25,043 bases of DNA. Source: JAVXTH01 sp036641395 (GTDB taxonomy: Bacteria > Bacillota_I > Bacilli_A > Erysipelotrichales > Erysipelotrichaceae). How positions within the stretch are numbered: the stretch's first letter is position 1; the number at the start of each line of letters is the position of its first letter. The position numbers were made by a program, and so were the translations under genes. The stretch lies in contig JAVWEY010000025.1 of the NCBI GenBank assembly GCA_036641395.1, forward strand, positions 1 to 25,043, written 5' to 3'. Under the pieces are notes generated by a model, which worked only from the letters and a program-made list of their open reading frames with translations, did no database searches and was not told where the DNA came from. Below, piece by piece: positions 1-7,089 of this stretch.

Positions 1-1
1 G

Positions 2-226
2 GAACAAGTAGAAATATCATTTAAAAATATATCCGCTCAAGAGATTGATTTTGATCCTGAAGATATCGTCGAGCGCTTTGCTCGTGGTGATAAATCAAGA
101 AATACACAAGGCAGTGGACTTGGACTTGCGATTGCGAAAAGCTTTACAGAACTTCAAAACGGTAGCTTTAAAGTTCAAATCGATGGAGATTTGTTTAAAG
201 TAATCCTACGCTTTAATCGAAATTAA
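2..226 (+). CDS. Sensor histidine kinase, C-terminal fragment
   Basis: Only the last 74 residues lie in the window; the 5' part is off the left edge. The fragment is the end of a HATPase_c domain. It has an ATP-lid segment with the common RFARGDKSR pattern, then the G2 box GSGLGLAIAKS, and ends in the beta-strand pair that closes the fold. Such proteins autophosphorylate a histidine and pass the phosphate to a response regulator, which would lie to the left. The ligand cannot be told from this part. A strong hairpin follows six bases after the stop, so this is the last gene of its transcript. Confidence 0.85.
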   Translation, partial: EQVEISFKNISAQEIDFDPEDIVERFARGDKSRNTQGSGLGLAIAKSFTELQNGSFKVQIDGDLFKVILRFNRN

Positions 227-231
227 TATTA

Positions 232-276
232 AAAATAGCTAAGATATCTCAATTGAGTATCTTAGCTATTTTCTTT
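232..276. terminator. Bidirectional intrinsic terminator
   Basis: A perfect 15-bp stem (232-246 with 258-272) encloses a short loop that can itself form CTC/GAG. The stem ends in A and T runs on either side. It sits between the convergent kinase gene and the PTS IIA gene, whose stop codon (275-277) lies right at its edge, so it probably serves both. Confidence 0.85.
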
Positions 277-589
277 ACATTTTATCGAATCTTTTATAGA
301 GATCAATAAATTCCTGACAAAGTATTTTAAATGCTTCCGCACTCATGAGTTGATCTTCGGCATGTACCATTAACAAATCAACTTCTCGATTATCACCACT
401 GGCTTCACCTTGAATCAGCGTTGCATGAGCTCGGTGCCCTTTCGTGAATAATTCGTTTGCTTCTTTGAATAATTCATTGCAGCGATCATAATTAGAAACC
501 TTAGCCTCTTGTATCGCTTCAATGTAAGAAGATCGTGCACTTCCTACCGAAGATATGATTTCTAAACAAATATAGTCGGTATCCTTCAT
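275..589 (-). CDS. PTS lactose/cellobiose-type IIA component
   Basis: This is a 104-residue all-helical EIIA of the lactose/chitobiose (PTS_IIA) family, which passes phosphate from HPr to EIIB. The phosphorylated histidine is His76 in the motif LLMVHAEDQLM, where the family has it, and the length is normal. The start ATG shares one base with the TAA stop of the IIB gene just upstream, so the two are translationally coupled in the order IIB-IIA. No IIC permease or glycosidase is present in the window. The sugar cannot be deduced; oligo-beta-glucosides are the usual substrates of this family. It ends at the terminator shared with the convergent kinase gene. Confidence 0.9.
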   Translation of the reverse strand: MKDTDYICLEIISSVGSARSSYIEAIQEAKVSNYDRCNELFKEANELFTKGHRAHATLIQGEASGDNREVDLLMVHAEDQLMSAEAFKILCQEFIDLYKRFDKM

Positions 590-894
590 TAATTATATTC
601 CTCTAATACTTTCAAGGCTTCATCTAATACAGCAGCACCATTCATTGTGCTATATTGCATCATATCAATCACTCTAACAGGTATATCTCGAGCAATTTTC
701 TGTGTCTTCTCTAATAGGAAACGAACTTGTGGACCTAACAAAACAATATCCGCCATTTTTATGTTCTTCTCGCAATCTACTTCACCGACTGCCCAAATGG
801 TCGCATCAACATTCTTTTCATCTGCCGCATCAATCATTTTATTTACTAGCATTGAAGTAGACATCCCTGCTGAGCACATTAATAAAATTCTCAT
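589..894 (-). CDS. PTS lactose/cellobiose-type IIB component
   Basis: This 101-residue EIIB carries the N-terminal P-loop-like motif MCSAGMSTS with the phosphorylated cysteine Cys7, typical of PTS_IIB of the lactose/cellobiose class. It accepts phosphate from the downstream IIA and would hand it to a sugar bound by a IIC permease. The start is well supported: AAGGAGG lies 8 bases before the ATG. The pair is transcribed divergently from the membrane kinase-like gene at 1122, with about 230 bp between them. The absence of a IIC gene means it must borrow a permease encoded elsewhere, or it acts in regulation. Confidence 0.9.
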   Translation of the reverse strand: MRILLMCSAGMSTSMLVNKMIDAADEKNVDATIWAVGEVDCEKNIKMADIVLLGPQVRFLLEKTQKIARDIPVRVIDMMQYSTMNGAAVLDEALKVLEEYN

Positions 895-1121
895 TTTTAA
901 CTAACCTCCTTAACACTTAACATTCTATTTAATTAAAACACTTTTCAATCATATAATCTATCTTTTTTAAAAATTTAATCTGGTTTTTTATCTAAACCGG
1001 AAATAATATACAAATATTATATAAAACATCAGTATGAAGTACTATACAAGTGTAAAATTATTGCTAGGCATATCATATTACTCTAATTTATTATATAATA
1101 TGAAATAAGCGGGGTGTTATT
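895..1121. promoter_or_regulatory. Divergent control region, PTS IIB and GHKL-like gene
   Basis: This 227-bp gap is very AT-rich. On the minus strand there is a TATAAT (1016-1021) without a clear -35. Just downstream is an 8-bp hairpin (979-1001, one G-U pair) followed by a weak T-rich tract, which would lie near the 5' end of the PTS transcript. On the plus strand TATAAT at 1094-1099 lies 22 bases before the ATG of the gene at 1122. I see no convincing catabolite-response (cre) site and no BglG-type antiterminator. Confidence 0.4.
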
Positions 1122-2444
1122 ATGAATGAGTTAATAACTAATTATATTCTTGGAACTTTAATTTTTTGGAGTTATTATTTTTTATGTCATCGAACTCTAA
1201 CAAAGTTCTCGTCAAACTTCATTTCTTTATTATCCATGGTAGTTTTATATGCTATCGCAAGTTGTTGTTATTTCTATATTGATGTATTATCACAACTTGA
1301 ATATATTTCATATATTTTTGGAATGTTACCATTTATCTTAACCCCATTATTATTTAGAGATGAATTTAGAAAATTGCTCTATGTTTTTAGTTTCAATTTT
1401 ATCTGTGCTACGATATGGTGTAATCTTACTTTGTTTATACTACAATCTCACACATATTCATTACCGATTGAAGTTATCAACAATAAACTTCCTATCTATA
1501 TTTTTTCATTAGTTCTTTACTTTATCCTATTCGTATTTGTGTTTAATCGTTCCATTAAGAAAGCTATCCAAACTGATTATCATTATTCCATGTCATTTAT
1601 ATCTTTTACATTCTTAATCGAAACACTACTTATTATTACTTATCCTTATTTATATTATGAAATTAATTTGTTTTCAATCGCTTATAATGAATTACTAATT
1701 ATATTAAATATTGGATTCTTCCTTATTACTTTCATTCTTCATCTATTCTTATGTTTAAAAAAATCAAATCAAAATGTTCTACCTGCCGTAATTGATACCA
1801 AAGTAAAAGAAGAAGAACTTCCTAAGCAAGAAGAAAGTATGGAAGCAAGTGATATCGATTTGCTTAAGAATAAATATATTGACAACATTTTGCTTGGCTA
1901 TCAAGTAATTGAAAATAAAATTTGTATGGATAAAGAAACTTATCAAAAGTTATCTCAATCCCTTGTCAACAGTAGTTCCTTATCCGCTAAAGTATATCTT
2001 GATCAATTAGAACTAGAGTCACAGCGTTATCGTTTAAAACACTTATGTGACAGTGATATTATCAATAAAGTTATGGCATTTTATCAATATCAGTATTTAG
2101 AAGTTGGTATCTATCTTCATGTGAATATTGAATTAAAAGAGGAATTAGTATTAAATGAAGTTGACTTAAGTTTTATCATTGCCCATTTCTTAGAAAATGC
2201 CAAAAAAGCATCTCTTGCAAGTACTATACAAGAGGAACCTTATATTAATTTCTATATCAAAAATAAAGATAATCATATTATGATGATTATTGATGTTAAT
2301 AGTGATAAAGAAAATGCTTTAGTCGACCCATTATATGAAAGTCTTGTGAAAAGTATGAAGGGAAAAATTGATATCCATAATGAAACAAAATTCTCACCTT
2401 CTAACATGTTAAGTATGTATATTGATATCACACAATTATCCTAA
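1122..2444 (+). CDS. Membrane protein with degenerate AgrC-like GHKL domain
   Basis: The protein has 440 residues. About the first 210 form six or seven hydrophobic helices, followed by a charged linker and a C-terminal GHKL-type ATPase domain resembling AgrC-class peptide sensors. The Asn box is recognisable (HFLENAKKAS, Asn359). The region where the family has the phospho-acceptor His (around NKYIDNILLGYQ) has no histidine. The glycine-rich lid motif (STKG..GRGLGL in relatives) is missing and the end is plain (residues about 395-440). No response regulator or peptide precursor gene is next to it. I infer a pseudo-kinase or a sensor that no longer phosphorylates. It is read from a near-consensus -10 box with ribosome site GGGGTG. 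Confidence 0.65.
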   Translation: MNELITNYILGTLIFWSYYFLCHRTLTKFSSNFISLLSMVVLYAIASCCYFYIDVLSQLEYISYIFGMLPFILTPLLFRDEFRKLLYVFSFNFICATIWCNLTLFILQSHTYSLPIEVINNKLPIYIFSLVLYFILFVFVFNRSIKKAIQTDYHYSMSFISFTFLIETLLIITYPYLYYEINLFSIAYNELLIILNIGFFLITFILHLFLCLKKSNQNVLPAVIDTKVKEEELPKQEESMEASDIDLLKNKYIDNILLGYQVIENKICMDKETYQKLSQSLVNSSSLSAKVYLDQLELESQRYRLKHLCDSDIINKVMAFYQYQYLEVGIYLHVNIELKEELVLNEVDLSFIIAHFLENAKKASLASTIQEEPYINFYIKNKDNHIMMIIDVNSDKENALVDPLYESLVKSMKGKIDIHNETKFSPSNMLSMYIDITQLS

Positions 2445-2476
2445 AAAGAATGTAGAATTTAATCTACATTCTTTTT
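2443..2476. terminator. Bidirectional intrinsic terminator
   Basis: A perfect 14-bp stem (2443-2456 with 2463-2476) with a 6-base loop has five A's at one end and five T's at the other. It overlaps the TAA stop of the GHKL-like gene and lies 38 bases past the stop of the convergent HD gene. Confidence 0.85.
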
Positions 2477-2514
2477 ATAACATTTTCAGTTCGATTCACT
2501 GGTTTTGATATTAA

Positions 2515-3741
2515 TTAAGATTCATCATTTAATGCAGGGAAAAACACCTTATTATCTTCTTTTGTTTTACCCATAACAATTGCTTGTACAATCATTGAAA
2601 TTTGTGACAGTTCTACCACTTCATCATTATTATTTAATATCCATATATTATGTCCTTCTTGGGAATTATAAGGACGATAGGGACGTTGTGTTGCATGATC
2701 TTGATAGAAGTAATAATTTACATCATAACTTCGCTTACTGATTGCTTTCTTAATTTCAACTACATCATAACTTGACGTGATCGTTTCATAGTCAAATAAT
2801 TTACGTTCTAAAAGTCTCTTTGATAAATCACTTAGAATCTTGTCTTCATGATTATTTAAGAAATGAAATCCATATTGAGCAGTAGCTTCATCTAATAAAT
2901 AATGATCCTGTACCTTTGCAGGTTCATCTTTAAGAAAAGGAAAAAACATTTCAACTCCTTTTAAACGACTTGGATCTTGTTCAAAGACATCTTTTAATCG
3001 CTTAAATAATAAGGTCAAAATTGCTTCATAACTTCTTGCGATAGGATGATAATAAACTTGCCAATACATATGATAACGTGCCATGATATAGTCTTCTACG
3101 CTATGAATTCCGCTTTCCTTCACAACTATTTTATTATCCTTTACGCGTATCGTTCTTAATACTCTTTCTAAATCAAAATTACCATAAGTAGTTCCCGTAA
3201 AGTATGCATCTCTAAGTAAATAATCCATACGGTCAGCATCTAATTGACCTGACACAATTTGATTAAGCAATACATTTGGATGTTGATACATGATAATATC
3301 CGCAACATCTTTAGGAAGTGAAGCATTTACATTACTCAATATTTGATGAAGTTGTGTGTCTTCTAAAATAATTCTTTGGGTAAATACTTCATGCTTACAG
3401 TTAGCAATCGATTCAAATGCATGAGAAAAAGGACAATGTCCAATATCATGTAAGAGTCCTGCCAACATAACACAAACCTTATCGTACTCACTTAATGAGT
3501 CTTTAAGTCCTTCACCTTCATCCACCATTCGTTTCACAATTTCATAAACACCTAATGAATGAGAAAAACGTGAATGTTCTGCCGTATGATAAACTTGAAA
3601 ATTCCCACCTAATTGATGAATTCTTCTTAGCCTTTGAAACTCTTTCGCATTAATACAATCCCATACTACTTGATAATCAACATGAATATAGCCATGGATA
3701 GGATCTCGCATGACTTTACTTTCTTTACAACGCTTCAACAT
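2515..3741 (-). CDS. HD-domain phosphohydrolase, YwfO/dGTPase-like
   Basis: This 408-residue protein is of the YwfO-like branch of HD hydrolases related to dNTP triphosphohydrolases. Visible motifs are RDPIHGYI near the start, the first metal His (His61 in FSHSLGV), the HD pair His98-Asp99 in LLHDIGHCPFSHA, and a downstream Asp in GQLDADRMDYLLRDA. The family acts in the cytoplasm on nucleotides, but the exact substrate is not determined here. I chose the ATG at 3741 rather than a GTG at 3750, because the GTG lies inside the ribosome site AAAGGGGTG while the ATG is 8 bases past GGGG. It is a single-gene unit with an extended -10 box upstream. Confidence 0.85.
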   Translation of the reverse strand: MLKRCKESKVMRDPIHGYIHVDYQVVWDCINAKEFQRLRRIHQLGGNFQVYHTAEHSRFSHSLGVYEIVKRMVDEGEGLKDSLSEYDKVCVMLAGLLHDIGHCPFSHAFESIANCKHEVFTQRIILEDTQLHQILSNVNASLPKDVADIIMYQHPNVLLNQIVSGQLDADRMDYLLRDAYFTGTTYGNFDLERVLRTIRVKDNKIVVKESGIHSVEDYIMARYHMYWQVYYHPIARSYEAILTLLFKRLKDVFEQDPSRLKGVEMFFPFLKDEPAKVQDHYLLDEATAQYGFHFLNNHEDKILSDLSKRLLERKLFDYETITSSYDVVEIKKAISKRSYDVNYYFYQDHATQRPYRPYNSQEGHNIWILNNNDEVVELSQISMIVQAIVMGKTKEDNKVFFPALNDES

Positions 3742-3761
3742 AAGAAACACCCCTTTACCAC

Positions 3762-3770
3762 ATTATACCA
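3762..3770 (-). promoter_or_regulatory. Extended -10 promoter for HD gene
   Basis: On the minus strand TGGTATAAT gives a consensus -10 (3762-3767) with the TGn extension. The -35 is not recognisable. The start codon is 21 bases downstream. Confidence 0.45.
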
Positions 3771-3842
3771 TTATAATTTTTAATGATGAGGATTAATTGA
3801 AATTAATTCTATCTTTATTACCTATTAAAATATTTGTCATTA

Positions 3843-3851
3843 TGTTATATT
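3843..3851 (+). promoter_or_regulatory. Extended -10 promoter for Gfo/Idh gene
   Basis: TGTTATATT is an extended -10 box placed 26 bases before the ATG at 3878, leaving room for the ribosome site GGGAGG (3865-3870). No good -35 is seen. Confidence 0.4.
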
Positions 3852-3877
3852 AAATATAGAAAAAGGGAGGAATTCAT

Positions 3878-4876
3878 ATGAAAGTAGCTACAATTGGTAC
3901 AAGTTTTATTACAGAATGGTTTATCAAAGCAACAAAACTAAATGATGGTGTAGAATGTGTTGCCATTCATTCCAGAAATTTAGAAAAAGGGAATGCATTC
4001 GCAAAGAAAAATGGTATCAATAAAGTTTATTGTGACTTAGATGAAATGCTTGCGAATCCAAGTATTGATACTATCTATGTTGCTTCACCCAATTCGCTTC
4101 ATTTCGATTATTCATTAAAAGCAATTCAAGCTGGTAAGAATGTTATATGTGAAAAGCCCTTCACAACGACGGTGAAAGAATTAGATTATTTAATTGCTGC
4201 TGCTAAGAAGTACAATGTCTTTTTATTTGAAGCAATTGTCACACTTCATTCTCCAAATTATCAAATGATTAAAGAAAACGTATCACGACTTGGCACGATC
4301 CGTTGTGTACAATGTAACTTCTCTCAATATTCATCTCGTTATGATAAATTTCTTGCAGGTGAAGAACCCAATATCTTTACTACAAAATTCTCAGGTGGTG
4401 CATTAGGTGACTTAAATATTTATAACTTACATTTTGTTACTGGAATCTTTGGTCGTCCAAATCATGTTCAATACTTTGCGAATATCGCAGATAATGGTAT
4501 TGATACATCTGGTGTGCTAATCTTATCTTATCCTGGTTTCCAGGCAACTTGTGTTGGATGTAAAGATTCTAAGTCACAAAACATATCCCAGATCCAAGGA
4601 GAAAAGGGTTATATTACCGTAAACAGTGAAACAAGCAAATGTGCTGATTTTAGTATAAATATAAATGATACTAGCGAAACTCCGGCCATTAAACAGCAAG
4701 ATATTATGTTATATTATGAACTTGGTGATTTTATTAAAATTATAAATAATAATGATCATAAAACATGCGATGAATTAATGGAGCATTCGCATATGGTTAT
4801 GGAAGTTTTAACTCAAGCAAGACATAGTGCTAATATTGTATTTGAAAATGATAATCGGGAATTAAGCGAAATATAA
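3878..4876 (+). CDS. Gfo/Idh/MocA-family oxidoreductase
   Basis: This 332-residue protein has an N-terminal Rossmann fold for NAD(P) (residues 1-120) and a C-terminal alpha/beta domain. The family signature EKPF is at 92-95, where the lysine helps bind substrate and cofactor. The usual glycine-rich turn GxGxxA is altered here to GTSFITEW. Such enzymes oxidise or reduce sugars, inositols or related polyols; nothing in the neighbourhood tells the substrate. The start is firm, with AAAGGGAGG seven bases before the ATG. It is a single-gene unit ending in its own terminator. Confidence 0.85.
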   Translation: MKVATIGTSFITEWFIKATKLNDGVECVAIHSRNLEKGNAFAKKNGINKVYCDLDEMLANPSIDTIYVASPNSLHFDYSLKAIQAGKNVICEKPFTTTVKELDYLIAAAKKYNVFLFEAIVTLHSPNYQMIKENVSRLGTIRCVQCNFSQYSSRYDKFLAGEEPNIFTTKFSGGALGDLNIYNLHFVTGIFGRPNHVQYFANIADNGIDTSGVLILSYPGFQATCVGCKDSKSQNISQIQGEKGYITVNSETSKCADFSININDTSETPAIKQQDIMLYYELGDFIKIINNNDHKTCDELMEHSHMVMEVLTQARHSANIVFENDNRELSEI

Positions 4877-4885
4877 ACAAGAACT

Positions 4886-4909
4886 AGGTAGATATATTCT
4901 ACCTTTTTT
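4886..4909 (+). terminator. Intrinsic terminator after Gfo/Idh gene
   Basis: The 7-bp stem AGGTAGA/TCTACCT has a 5-base loop and is followed by a T tract. Confidence 0.75.
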
Positions 4910-4912
4910 CAT

Positions 4913-4940
4913 GAAAAAAAAGACATGAATTAACATGCCT
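4913..4940 (-). terminator. Intrinsic terminator after darA
   Basis: Read on the minus strand, a short hairpin (AGGCATG with CATGTCT, one G-U pair, 6-base loop) is followed by eight T's. It lies just past the darA stop and back to back with the terminator of the convergent gene. Confidence 0.65.
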
Positions 4941-4947
4941 TAGTTGA

Positions 4948-5271
4948 TTATAACTTAATAAATTTCTCTACATCAATTACGAATATAGTTGCTCCACCAA
5001 CTTGTACTTCAACTGGGAAAGAAGCATAACGCCCAATATCATAAGAAGCGGTACTTGGTACAACCTCGGTACGACGACGTGAATATTCACCAATTACTTC
5101 AATTGCTTTTTCAACTTTGTCATCGTCTGTTCCGACAATTAGAGTTGTATTTCCGGCTCGTAAGAATCCACCAGTTGTAGCTAAACGAGTAACTTGATAA
5201 TTTTCCTTTGTAAGTGCACTTGATACGGCTGGACTGTCATCGTTTGACATTATCGCTAGGATTAATTTCAT
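4948..5271 (-). CDS. darA: PII-like cyclic-di-AMP receptor DarA/PstA (YaaQ, DUF970)
   Basis: This 107-residue protein matches the DarA/PstA (YaaQ) family of PII-like trimeric proteins that bind cyclic-di-AMP. The family block LATTGGFLRAGNTTLIVG is nearly intact (residues about 32-49), and the C-terminal motif PVEVQVGGATIFV is also typical. It acts in the cytoplasm as a second-messenger receptor; its targets are still unclear even in model species. I chose the ATG at 5271, giving MKLILAIMS at the N-terminus as in relatives, with GGGAG 7 bases upstream. A longer frame to 5292 would put that ribosome site inside the gene. It is a single gene with its own promoter. Confidence 0.9.
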   Translation of the reverse strand: MKLILAIMSNDDSPAVSSALTKENYQVTRLATTGGFLRAGNTTLIVGTDDDKVEKAIEVIGEYSRRRTEVVPSTASYDIGRYASFPVEVQVGGATIFVIDVEKFIKL

Positions 5272-5317
5272 AATTACATCTCCCTTCATCATTATTCATG
5301 ACTTATTTATTATCCTT

Positions 5318-5346
5318 ATTCTATCACGTTGAGTACCTCATTACAA
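5318..5346 (-). promoter_or_regulatory. Sigma-A-type promoter for darA
   Basis: On the minus strand TTGTAA (5341-5346) and TAGAAT (5318-5323) are 17 bases apart, and the -10 has a TGA extension. The transcript would have a leader of about 40 bases. Confidence 0.6.
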
Positions 5347-5419
5347 TGAAAAACCAATATTTCACATTATCTAAAATGGTTAATTTCTTCATCTATTTTA
5401 GTCCATACAAATACAAATA

Positions 5420-5428
5420 TGTTATAAT
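5420..5428 (+). promoter_or_regulatory. Extended -10 promoter for patatin-like gene
   Basis: TGTTATAAT is a perfect extended -10 box, 28 bases before the chosen ATG. The -35 is weak. Confidence 0.5.
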
Positions 5429-5456
5429 ATTAAGTAATTAAGAAAGGTGCGATTTG

Positions 5457-6314
5457 ATGAATAAACTAGGTTTGATCCTCGAGGGTGGAGGAATGAGAGG
5501 CGTTTATACCGCTGGTGTCCTTGATTACTTAATGGAACACAATATCGAAACAGATGGTGTAATTGGTGTATCTGCTGGTTCATGCCACGCTACTAGTTAT
5601 GTTTCAAAACAATATAAACGTAATTTTAGAGTAAATACAAAATATTTAAAAGATAAACGATATTTATCTTTTTCTTCTTTAATGAAAACAGGTTCTTTAT
5701 TTGGAATGGAAATGTTATTTGATGAAATACCAAATAAATTAGATTTATATGATTATGATGCCTTTAATAATAGAAAATGTGAGTTTATAGTAACTTCAAC
5801 TAATATCGAAACTGGCAAAGCAGATTATAAAGTAGTAACTGATATGATGAAAGATACTCCTTATCTTCAAGGTTCTTGTTCCCTACCTTTAATGGCTCGA
5901 ATTGTAGAAGTAGATGGGAAAAAACTATTAGATGGTGGCTGTAGTGATTCTATACCAATTCAATTTATGAGAAAACGTGGCTATGAATACAACATTGTAG
6001 TATTAACTCAGAATGAAACCTACCGAAAAGGTAAAAATAATTTATTGCCTATGATTCGACACAATTATAAAGAATATCCCAATCTTGTGAAAGATTTGGA
6101 AACAAGACATATTCGCTATAATAAGACATTGGATGAATTAAATGCATTAGAAAAACAAGGTCATACCTTTATTATCCGACCTTCCTTACCTGTTAATATT
6201 TCAAGAATGGAAAAAAACTTAGATAAACTGAACGCTTTATATGAATTAGGTTATCAAGATACACAAAAAGTCGGGAAAGAGTTAGATGCATTTATAAAAA
6301 AAAGTAAGCAATAA
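5457..6314 (+). CDS. Patatin-like phospholipase
   Basis: This 285-residue protein is a bacterial patatin-like acyl hydrolase. It shows the oxyanion loop EGGGMRG (residues 9-15), the nucleophile elbow GVSAG with Ser39, and the Asp-Gly half of the Ser-Asp dyad at Asp159-Gly160. These enzymes cleave acyl esters of phospholipids or related lipids. There is no signal peptide, so it acts in the cytoplasm or at the inner membrane face. The start is ATG 5457, with GAAAGGTG upstream; a TTG three bases earlier is less likely. It stands alone between an extended -10 promoter and a hairpin shared with the next, convergent gene. Confidence 0.9.
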   Translation: MNKLGLILEGGGMRGVYTAGVLDYLMEHNIETDGVIGVSAGSCHATSYVSKQYKRNFRVNTKYLKDKRYLSFSSLMKTGSLFGMEMLFDEIPNKLDLYDYDAFNNRKCEFIVTSTNIETGKADYKVVTDMMKDTPYLQGSCSLPLMARIVEVDGKKLLDGGCSDSIPIQFMRKRGYEYNIVVLTQNETYRKGKNNLLPMIRHNYKEYPNLVKDLETRHIRYNKTLDELNALEKQGHTFIIRPSLPVNISRMEKNLDKLNALYELGYQDTQKVGKELDAFIKKSKQ

Positions 6315-6350
6315 AAAAGCTGAGCGATTATTTACGATCGTTCAGCATTT
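6313..6350. terminator. Shared terminator, partly inside coding sequence
   Basis: A 10-bp stem with one G-U pair (6319-6328 with 6337-6346) is preceded by six A's, a good T run for the minus strand, and followed by ATTTCTTT. Its right arm lies inside the last codons of the minus-strand gene whose stop is at 6328-6330. Confidence 0.7.
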
Positions 6351-6987
6351 CTTTATATCCCATCCAAACAATCCAAACATAAGCGAGCGTCTTTGGAATC
6401 ATTAACATACCTACAAGTGGATAAGTATTACCAAATAATACGACTGGTACATAGAAAGCAAAACTTAAAACAATCGCAAACCACATATAAGAAAAGCCTT
6501 TGTCTTGCTTTGCTTTTTTAAAGAATAAATAAATAATAATCATTCCAATAAATGCAAATGGGATATTTCGATAAATTCCCCAAGTTAAATTCGCATTATA
6601 TATGAGCCATTCATTTTGGGGGAACAAACATAAAACTATCCGAATCATAGCTAATAAATAGATTATGACTGTTAGTCCCTTTTCTTCTTTAATATGATAA
6701 CGAATGCGATAAATGTAGTATAAAATAACATAGAAAACCGTCATCGTTATTGAAGTGATAAATTTACCAATTCCAAGTGCTGCTGCATTTGCTTCAAGAC
6801 CTGTGGTAAATAACGAATAACAACGAGGCACTAAATGAAATGCATCCCCACATCCTAGAATAACTGCCATTAAACCAAATAAGAAATACTGTTTATTTCC
6901 GTTTGCTTTTCTCATCATAGTGATTCCAATGATGGTTACACTTGTTAAATATAATACATCAAATACTGTTTCTGCTATCGCTTGCAT
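6328..6987 (-). CDS. Multi-pass membrane protein, unknown function
   Basis: This 219-residue protein consists of about seven hydrophobic helices with short loops and a conserved-looking GDAFHLVPR after the second helix. I do not recognise a named family with certainty. The start is ATG 6987, set by AAGGAGATATCT directly upstream; an ATG at 7011 would lie upstream of that site and inside the operator palindrome. It is transcribed alone from a strong promoter whose start point is covered by a 25-bp palindrome, so expression is probably tightly repressed until a signal appears. No transcription factor gene is nearby. An integral membrane sensor or enzyme is possible; I cannot say which. Confidence 0.7.
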   Translation of the reverse strand: MQAIAETVFDVLYLTSVTIIGITMMRKANGNKQYFLFGLMAVILGCGDAFHLVPRCYSLFTTGLEANAAALGIGKFITSITMTVFYVILYYIYRIRYHIKEEKGLTVIIYLLAMIRIVLCLFPQNEWLIYNANLTWGIYRNIPFAFIGMIIIYLFFKKAKQDKGFSYMWFAIVLSFAFYVPVVLFGNTYPLVGMLMIPKTLAYVWIVWMGYKEMLNDRK

Positions 6988-6998
6988 AGATATCTCCT

Positions 6999-7023
6999 TA
7001 TAAATGAACATTGTTCATTTATA
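6999..7023. promoter_or_regulatory. Perfect 12-1-12 palindromic operator
   Basis: Arms TATAAATGAACA and TGTTCATTTATA flank a single central T. It lies between the -10 box (7025-7030) and the ribosome site of the membrane protein gene, covering the expected transcription start. The core AATGAACA-N-TGTTCATT resembles operators of TetR-family repressors, an inference from form only. Confidence 0.65.
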
Positions 7024-7024
7024 T

Positions 7025-7052
7025 ATATTAAACTATTTATCTTATTTGTCAA
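7025..7052 (-). promoter_or_regulatory. Strong promoter for membrane protein gene
   Basis: On the minus strand TTGACA, a full consensus -35 (7047-7052), is 16 bases from TAATAT (7025-7030). It is one of the best -35 boxes in the window and is directly followed by the palindrome. Confidence 0.65.
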
Positions 7053-7063
7053 TTCGTTTACAT

Positions 7064-7087
7064 AAAAAAACCGCCCATTTGGACGGT
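7064..7087 (-). terminator. Intrinsic terminator after ychF
   Basis: On the minus strand ACCGTCC pairs with GGGCGGT (one G-U) around AAAT, followed by seven T's. It lies three bases past the ychF stop and marks the end of the dtd-ychF block. Confidence 0.85.
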
Positions 7088-7089
7088 AA

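Noticed and set aside
979..1001. BglG/LicT-type antiterminator before the PTS genes
   Set aside because: The hairpin is only 8 bp with a poor T tract, and no overlapping alternative stem was found.
3748..3750. GTG as start of the HD gene
   Set aside because: It lies within the ribosome binding site; the ATG at 3741 has proper spacing.
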